DNA of 10,148 nt from an uncultured Atopobiaceae bacterium (GTDB lineage: Bacteria > Actinomycetota > Coriobacteriia > Coriobacteriales > Atopobiaceae). The translations under genes and the position numbers were made by a program. Under the pieces are notes generated by a model. That model was not told the DNA's origin and did no database searches. It was given only the letters and a program-made list of their open reading frames with translations. Shown here one piece after another: positions 6,971 through 10,148 of this stretch (position 1 is its first letter; every line of letters begins with the position of its first letter). Location: contig CALUJT010000059.1 of assembly GCA_944321005.1 (NCBI GenBank), forward strand, positions 1 to 10,148. The letters are read 5' to 3'.

Positions 6971-7642
6971 TTACGCCGAGAAGGACCACAGGTTGGCGCA
7001 CTGCCCCAGCACCCGCGTCAGCTCCCACGTGTGCGACGAGCGCTCGGCGCTGTTGGGGTCGCGCACGACCACGCTCCCGTCCCCCGCAAGCCCCGCCAGC
7101 ACGATGAAGTGGCCGGTGGTGGTGAAGTCGCCGGGCCGAACGCTGCAGATTACGGGGCGGCCGGCCTCGAGCTCCGCGCGCACGGTCGACTCGTTCGCTG
7201 CGAGCTCCCGCGAGACGAGGCCCAGCTGGGAGGCGCCATCGCTCATGAGCGCCCATGCGGTCATGCCGTCCGTCACGTAGCCCTCGCGCTCGGAGAAGGC
7301 GGCCATCTCGACGGGCCCCATGTCCGTGGACCCGGTGAGAGCCACGTAGACCATGGCAAGGCACGTGGGCCCGCACCCGTTCTTCTCTATGGTTCCGCCG
7401 GCGTAGGGCTCCTGCGACCAGGCGGGGTCGGTCTGGTACAGGCTCGGCACCTCGCCGAGGCGCCACTCGGAGCGGGGCGTGGAGGCGGCGGGCCGCCCCG
7501 ACGCCGGTGTCGAGGCCCCCGCGTGGAGCACCAGCGCGAGCACGCCCATGATCGCGAGCGTGGTGACGAGAAGGACCGCGCGGGCGGACGTCCTTCTCGC
7601 CCTTCTGCGGCGGCTGTAGCGGGCTGGCGCCAAACGGCTCAT
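6971..7642 (-). CDS. membrane-anchored or secreted C39-like cysteine peptidase
   Basis: 223 residues. An Arg-rich N-terminus (RYSRRRRARR) precedes a hydrophobic stretch at about 22-42 ending in LVLHAGAS. This is either a signal peptide or an N-in anchor that puts the rest outside. The catalytic part matches the C39-like (Peptidase_C39_2) family: Q70 (oxyanion), C90 in EKNGCGPTC, H178 in TTTGHFIVL and D195 in VRDPNS. There is no ABC-transporter domain, so it is not a classical bacteriocin exporter peptidase; the substrate is unknown. The start is fixed by GGGAGG six bases before the ATG. The frame stays open upstream to 7876 without ribosome-site support. It diverges from the 75-residue ORF at 7839 and converges on the hairpin array. 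A perfect TTGACA lies about 120 bases upstream. Confidence 0.86.
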   Translation of the reverse strand: MSRLAPARYSRRRRARRTSARAVLLVTTLAIMGVLALVLHAGASTPASGRPAASTPRSEWRLGEVPSLYQTDPAWSQEPYAGGTIEKNGCGPTCLAMVYVALTGSTDMGPVEMAAFSEREGYVTDGMTAWALMSDGASQLGLVSRELAANESTVRAELEAGRPVICSVRPGDFTTTGHFIVLAGLAGDGSVVVRDPNSAERSSHTWELTRVLGQCANLWSFSA

Positions 7643-7648
7643 GGGGAA

Positions 7649-7654
7649 CCTCCC
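7649..7654 (-). promoter_or_regulatory. ribosome binding site deciding the C39-peptidase start
   Basis: Minus-strand GGGAGG, six bases before the ATG at 7642. It selects a start that puts the Arg-rich/hydrophobic leader at the N-terminus, and argues against the longer frame that begins at 7876. Confidence 0.8.
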
Positions 7655-7720
7655 GGGTGTCGGAAACGTGACGACCCCTAGGTTCCGCCTGTCCTCCATA
7701 ACACGTCCTGAACTGGGGAC

Positions 7721-7736
7721 TAACGTTTTCTTAACG
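7721..7736. promoter_or_regulatory. 11-base direct repeat, candidate regulator box
   Basis: TAACG occurs at 7721 and again at 7732, spaced exactly 11 bases, within CTAACGTTTTCTTAACG. The right half (TTTTCTTAACG) resembles TTTCCTTAATC upstream of the VanR-like gene, 8 of 11 positions. It lies just downstream of the possible minus-strand promoter at 7740-7767. Speculative. Confidence 0.3.
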
Positions 7737-7739
7737 ATG

Positions 7740-7767
7740 TGTGTAGGACTTGTAACTGTTTTGTCAA
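7740..7767 (-). promoter_or_regulatory. possible promoter for the C39-like peptidase
   Basis: On the minus strand a perfect -35 TTGACA (7767-7762) is followed after 16 bases by TACACA (7745-7740), a weak -10 with three of six consensus bases. The region is clearly more AT-rich than its surroundings. The predicted leader would be roughly 90 bases. Confidence 0.35.
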
Positions 7768-7795
7768 GGCACTTTCGGCAAAAGGTTGGATTGGG

Positions 7796-7832
7796 TATAA
7801 CAACGGAGGTCAGATACACAGGTGAAAGGAGG
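7796..7832 (+). promoter_or_regulatory. -10 element and strong ribosome binding site for the 75-residue ORF
   Basis: TATAAC at 7796-7801 is a good -10 match; no good -35 sits 17 bases upstream (TTTCGG). AAAGGAGG at 7825-7832 is a near-perfect Shine-Dalgarno six bases before the ATG at 7839, and is the main reason to believe the small ORF is translated. Confidence 0.6.
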
Positions 7833-7838
7833 GATGGC

Positions 7839-8066
7839 ATGACCAAGATCAAGGAGATGAGCAAGCGAGAGCGCAAGGTTCTCGACGCCTGTCACAACGG
7901 CTGGTTCATGAGCGGCGAGTACCGCGCACTCGTGGACGGTCACGAGCGTCACTTCTGGGCAGACAGCAAGGGCATTCTGTTCAGGGACGTTGACGAGTGG
8001 TTCTCCTCCCACGAGCAGAACCACGCGGACTCGCACCTGCTCGTCAAGTGCGTGTGCGCGGCGTAA
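7839..8066 (+). CDS. small His/Cys-rich hypothetical protein
   Basis: 75 residues; not recognised. It starts MTKIKEMSKRERKVLDAC and has no signal peptide or membrane segment, so it is probably cytosolic. It holds six His and three Cys: C18, H19, H35, H38, H58, H62, H66, C71, C73. The C-terminal run H-x3-H-x3-H-x4-C-x-C (58-73) could bind a metal. Support for a real gene: near-perfect AAAGGAGG at ideal spacing, a TATAAC -10 about 25 bases before that, a stop followed by a clear intrinsic terminator, and an isolated gene of its own. It diverges from the C39-like peptidase with a 196-base gap. It contains no double-Gly site, so nothing suggests it is a substrate of that peptidase. Function unknown. 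Confidence 0.78.
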   Translation: MTKIKEMSKRERKVLDACHNGWFMSGEYRALVDGHERHFWADSKGILFRDVDEWFSSHEQNHADSHLLVKCVCAA

Positions 8067-8091
8067 CAATGCGCGACACCCCACACGGGGG

Positions 8092-8117
8092 AGGAGCCTA
8101 CGGGCTCCTTTTTTATT
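8092..8117 (+). terminator. intrinsic terminator of the small ORF
   Basis: Stem AGGAGCC (8092-8098) / GGCTCCT (8103-8109) with a TACG tetraloop, followed by a six-T run and ATT. It starts 26 bases after the TAA of the 75-residue ORF. A small CCCC-ACAC-GGGG hairpin sits just before it at 8079-8090. Confidence 0.88.
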
Positions 8118-8120
8118 AGC

Positions 8121-8149
8121 TTGACAGCTAGACCCGGGCAATCTGTCAA
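8121..8149. repeat. third copy of the TTGACAG...CTGTCAA palindrome family
   Basis: TTGACAG (8121-8127) and CTGTCAA (8143-8149) flank 15 bases. Total length is 29, the same as the units at 1809-1837 and 1848-1876. The interior keeps GACC, G and GCAA at the same positions as the 1848-1876 unit, so the three are homologous. It lies in another convergent junction, directly after a terminator and nine bases past the end of the M20 peptidase gene. Confidence 0.75.
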
Positions 8150-8158
8150 CTCGTTAGG

Positions 8159-9322
8159 CTACGGGCGCGCGTGCTCCAGCATGAGGGCGAGGATGACGGC
8201 GAGCCCGCGACGGAGGCTCGCCTTCTCGATCCACTCCTCGCGCGTGTGGAGGAGGTCCCCCTCCACGGCCCCGACGGTGTGGGCCGGGATTCCCAGCGAG
8301 AAGGGGATGTTGGCGTCGGTCGAGGACTCCTGGTGCATGATGCGCTCCACGCCACCGAGCTCGCGAAGGATCTCGTCCGTGCGGGCGATGAGGCCGGCCT
8401 GGCCCTCCGGGACGCGCTCGCCCGAGGCGGGGCGCCGCCCGATGAGGCGCACGTCGATGCGCGTCTTCTCCTTGAGGTGCTCCTCGACGAGCACGACGAA
8501 CTTCCCGTACATCTGCTCGAGGCACTCCTCCGAGGCGGATCGGTACTCCACGAGGACGCTCGCCTCCTCGGCGATGGAGTTCACCGTGGTGCCTCCCACG
8601 AAGCGCCCCACGTTGATGGTGGTCTTGGCCTCCTTGGGCAGGTCGAGCGCGTAGAGGTCCTCGATGAAGGAGCAGAGCGCCTCGATGGCGTTGTCGCGCC
8701 CGAAGTCCTCCCAGGAGTGGCCGCCCTGGGTGTGGCAGGTTACCTTCCAGCGGTGCGAGCCCACGGCGGAGACCACGTGCATGCCCAGGTAGAGGTCGAA
8801 GGAGGTGAACTCCTTCACGCGGCCCGCGTAGTGGGCGAAGAGCTCGCGCGTGCCGGCGAGGTTGCCGAGGCCCTCCTCGCAGGAGTTGGCGACCACGAGC
8901 ATGGGGCGGTCGAGGGGCACGTGGTGGCGCAGCAGGTAGCGACCGGCGAGCATGACGCCCACGAGGTTGGCGGTGTCGTCGCCCACGCCGGGCGCGAGCA
9001 GGCGCTCCTCGCTCTCCGCGAGCGGCAGCGGGTCGATGTCCGGGAAGACAACGTCGGTGTGCGCGGCAAAGACGACGATGCCGTCGTCATGCTCTGCGTG
9101 AGGGCCCGCCGGAAGCGAGAGGATGACGTTCTTGGCGTCGTCCACGCGCACGGCACCGACGGGCGCTCCCTGCGACAGCCACCAGTCGCGGATGAACTCC
9201 GCTCGCCTCTCCTCGTGTCCGGACGGGGCGGGGATCCTCGCGAGCGTGCGAAGGAGCTCGAGCTCCTCCTCGTAGCACTCGTCGGCGTAGGTGGTCGCGA
9301 TCTCTCTGACTCTCTCGTTCAC
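8159..9322 (-). CDS. M20-family metallopeptidase (PepT/dipeptidase-like)
   Basis: 387 residues from GTG 9322, the normal size for M20. Zinc and catalytic motifs appear in order: H88-T-D90 (FAAHTDVVFPD), bridging D115 (GVGDDTAN), catalytic E149 and metal-ligand E150 (SCEEGLGN). The dimerisation domain follows, with GGHSWEDFGRDNAI and FVGGTTVNSIAEEA, then a C-terminal STDANIPFSLGIP and a final His in LLHTREEW. These predict a cytosolic di-zinc exopeptidase or amidohydrolase; substrate is uncertain, with small peptides most likely. I chose GTG 9322 over GTG 9346 because GGGAG lies six bases before it, while 9346 has no ribosome site. It converges on the small ORF and its terminator; upstream lies the large inverted repeat at 9392-9623, which could affect its expression. 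Confidence 0.92.
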   Translation of the reverse strand: MNERVREIATTYADECYEEELELLRTLARIPAPSGHEERRAEFIRDWWLSQGAPVGAVRVDDAKNVILSLPAGPHAEHDDGIVVFAAHTDVVFPDIDPLPLAESEERLLAPGVGDDTANLVGVMLAGRYLLRHHVPLDRPMLVVANSCEEGLGNLAGTRELFAHYAGRVKEFTSFDLYLGMHVVSAVGSHRWKVTCHTQGGHSWEDFGRDNAIEALCSFIEDLYALDLPKEAKTTINVGRFVGGTTVNSIAEEASVLVEYRSASEECLEQMYGKFVVLVEEHLKEKTRIDVRLIGRRPASGERVPEGQAGLIARTDEILRELGGVERIMHQESSTDANIPFSLGIPAHTVGAVEGDLLHTREEWIEKASLRRGLAVILALMLEHARP

Positions 9323-9328
9323 AGGCTG

Positions 9329-9333
9329 CTCCC
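9329..9333 (-). promoter_or_regulatory. ribosome binding site deciding the M20 peptidase start
   Basis: Minus-strand GGGAG, six bases before GTG 9322. The alternative GTG at 9346 is preceded by TAGCGGTGTC, which is not a usable site. Confidence 0.65.
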
Positions 9334-9391
9334 GGGGCGGCGTCACGACACCGCTAGCTTACCGCAAGCCCGGGGGCGAGAGCGGTGGGGC

Positions 9392-9623
9392 GCGAGGTTT
9401 CGCCCTTCGTGCGATGCCGGCGCAATTCTCCGCGGGGTTTCGGCCTTCGTGCGATGTATTTTGTTGACGCTGGCGGGCTCGAGGACAAATGCGTAACGTC
9501 GTTCTCCCACGAATAAAAATCAAAAACGCAACTAAAACTGTCCACAGCAGAAAAATAGCATCGCACGAAGCCCCAAACCCCGCAGCGATTTGCGCCGGCA
9601 TCGCACGAAGGGCGAAACCCCGC
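9392..9623. repeat. 232-base composite inverted repeat with AT-rich core
   Basis: Left arm 9392-9456 and right arm 9559-9623 are each 65 bases and match as reverse complements at 59 positions. Each arm contains two direct copies of a 25-base motif (GCGGGGTTTCG... ending TTCGTGCGATG) 40 bases apart. The motif end therefore occurs four times: at 9406 and 9446 on the plus strand, and at 9559 and 9599 on the minus strand. The 102-base core (9457-9558) has an AT-rich right half, with A-runs at 9511-9556. No open frame in it looks real. It could be a non-autonomous mobile element, a fold-back element or a cluster of protein-binding sites. I see no target-site duplication. Confidence 0.88.
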
Positions 9624-9729
9624 AATGTCTCGCGCTCGAGGAGGGGCGCTCGGCGTGTCGTGGCCTTCCCGCGCGGCCCTCCGCGCGTCCAAGTTCGCCG
9701 AGAAGTACGCGCCGTCCGCGGAGTGGGAC

Positions 9730-9759
9730 CTGACGCGCGCCTCTCATCCGGCGCATACT
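9730..9759 (+). promoter_or_regulatory. possible promoter of the iron alcohol dehydrogenase gene
   Basis: CTGACG (9730-9735) and CATACT (9754-9759), spacer 18. Each matches consensus at four of six positions. The distance to the ATG at 9811 is about 50 bases. Confidence 0.4.
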
Positions 9760-9785
9760 ACCGGGCGGAACGCCGGTATTCCGGC
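9759..9785. promoter_or_regulatory. overlapping palindromes at the predicted transcription start
   Basis: TACCGG-N8-CCGGTA (9759-9778) overlaps GCCGG-TATT-CCGGC (9772-9785). Both lie directly downstream of the putative -10, where a repressor operator could sit. They are mutually exclusive as hairpins. In GC-rich DNA, CCGG palindromes are not rare, so the call is weak. Confidence 0.35.
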
Positions 9786-9810
9786 AAGCAACGACCCAAG
9801 GGGGAGCAGC

Positions 9811-10148
9811 ATGGCTGTCAATCGATTCGTCCTGAACAACATCTCCTACCACGGCTCCGGCGCGATCAGGGAGATCCCCGGCGAGTTCGAGCGCCGCGGG
9901 TACAAGAAGGCCTTCGTCTGCTCCGACCCCGACCTCGTGAAGTTTGGCGTGGTGTCCAAGGTGACCGACCTGCTCGACGAGGCCGGCATCGCCTGGGAGC
10001 TCTACTCCGAGATCAAGCCCAACCCCACGATCAAGAACGTCCAGGACGGCGTCGAGGCGTACAAGGCCTCCGGCGCCGACTGCATCGTCACCATCGGCGG
10101 CGGCTCCTCCATGGACACGGCCAAAGGCATCGGCATCATCGTCGCCAA
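9811..10148 (+). CDS. iron-containing alcohol dehydrogenase, lactaldehyde reductase (FucO)-like, 5' part
   Basis: The first 112 residues; the gene runs off the window. It starts MAVNRFVLNNISYHGSGAIREI. RGYKKAFVCSD, FGVVSKVTDLLDEAGIAW, KPNPTIKNV and SGADCIVTIGGGSSMDTAK follow, with the GGGS nucleotide-binding loop at 96-99. This is the N-terminal Rossmann-like half of the group III (Fe) alcohol dehydrogenases, and by recall is close to E. coli FucO (lactaldehyde to 1,2-propanediol, NADH). The iron-binding His/Asp residues would lie beyond the window, so iron use and substrate are family inferences. The start is fixed by AAGGGGGAG at 9798-9806 and by alignment with the FucO N-terminus. Confidence 0.9.
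   Translation, partial: MAVNRFVLNNISYHGSGAIREIPGEFERRGYKKAFVCSDPDLVKFGVVSKVTDLLDEAGIAWELYSEIKPNPTIKNVQDGVEAYKASGADCIVTIGGGSSMDTAKGIGIIVA

Larger units (their letters stand above)
9323..9810. other. 488-base divergent intergenic region
   Basis: Between the divergent M20 peptidase and alcohol dehydrogenase genes. 9323-9391 holds only the peptidase's ribosome site; 9392-9623 is the composite inverted repeat; 9624-9729 shows nothing I recognise; 9730-9810 carries a possible promoter, palindrome and ribosome site for the dehydrogenase. No convincing promoter for the peptidase was found. Confidence 0.7.

Noticed and set aside
6614..7107. Repeat protein encoded by the 72-base units (24-residue period)
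   Set aside because: Several frames on both strands show the same periodicity, none has a ribosome site, and the units are palindromic, pointing to structure in the nucleic acid.
7822..7842. Six-codon leader peptide (GTG AAA GGA GGG ATG GCA TGA) overlapping the small ORF start as ATGA
   Set aside because: Its only ribosome site (GGAGG at 7805-7809) is 12 bases away, and its codons are made up of the Shine-Dalgarno of the next ORF; coincidence is likelier.
7643..7876. Longer start for the C39 peptidase, giving a signal-like MRSRLLISLILV leader
   Set aside because: It would cover the AT-rich intergenic region and the promoter of the small ORF; the internal ATG 7642 has a strong ribosome site and its own hydrophobic leader.
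6971..8066. C39-like peptidase and small ORF as a bacteriocin processing pair
   Set aside because: No ABC exporter, no double-Gly leader in the small protein and no immunity-type gene; the peptidase is of the C39-like group, not the exporter-linked type.
9540..9550. DnaA-box-like GTCCACAG in the AT-rich core of the large inverted repeat, suggesting an origin
   Set aside because: A single 7-of-9 match with no cluster and no dnaA/dnaN or rep gene nearby.
9625..9810. In-frame ATG 62 codons upstream of the alcohol dehydrogenase
   Set aside because: No ribosome site; the family N-terminus aligns with the ATG at 9811, which has AAGGGGGAG.

Overview
The window is GC-rich, gene-dense bacterial DNA with strong Shine-Dalgarno sites and frequent GTG starts. 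It combines a Gram-positive galT/galK pair, a VanR/VanS-type two-component system and a BMP/ParB-like fusion of a kind familiar from Firmicutes, all in very GC-rich codons. That mix fits Coriobacteriia (Actinomycetota; Olsenella/Atopobiaceae-like) best. This is an inference, as no rRNA or other taxonomic marker is present.

Layout, left to right. (1) 1-1799, plus strand: the 3' end of galT followed 15 bases later by galK, the end of a Leloir galactose operon. (2) 1800-1923: a convergent junction holding a nested pair of 30-base palindromes. (3) 1924-4537, minus strand: a two-gene operon of a BMP-domain protein without a signal peptide and with a ParB-like N-terminus, then a calcineurin-like metallophosphoesterase. 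(4) 4830-6723, plus strand: an overlapping response regulator/histidine kinase pair that resembles VanR/VanS along most of its length, with no vanHAX-type resistance genes nearby. (5) 6724-6970: a convergent junction holding three tandem hairpins in exact 72-base register. (6) 6971-7642, minus strand: a membrane-anchored or secreted C39-like cysteine peptidase, divergent from a 75-residue His/Cys-rich hypothetical protein (7839-8066) that ends at a clear intrinsic terminator. (7) 8121-8149: a third copy of the palindrome family seen at 1809-1876. (8) 8159-9322, minus strand: an M20-family metallopeptidase. (9) 9392-9623: a 232-base composite inverted repeat with an AT-rich core. (10) 9811-10148, plus strand: the 5' end of an iron-containing alcohol dehydrogenase resembling lactaldehyde reductase FucO, cut by the window end.

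How the parts relate: galT/galK convert galactose to UDP-galactose and glucose-1-phosphate, and a FucO-like reductase would also fit sugar fermentation. The peptidase, the cytosolic nucleoside-binding-type protein and the VanRS-like sensor suggest envelope and nutrient sensing, but no single pathway connects them. The least explained content is the repeat DNA. All three convergent junctions carry palindromic structures, and the largest inverted repeat lies between the divergent M20 peptidase and alcohol dehydrogenase genes.
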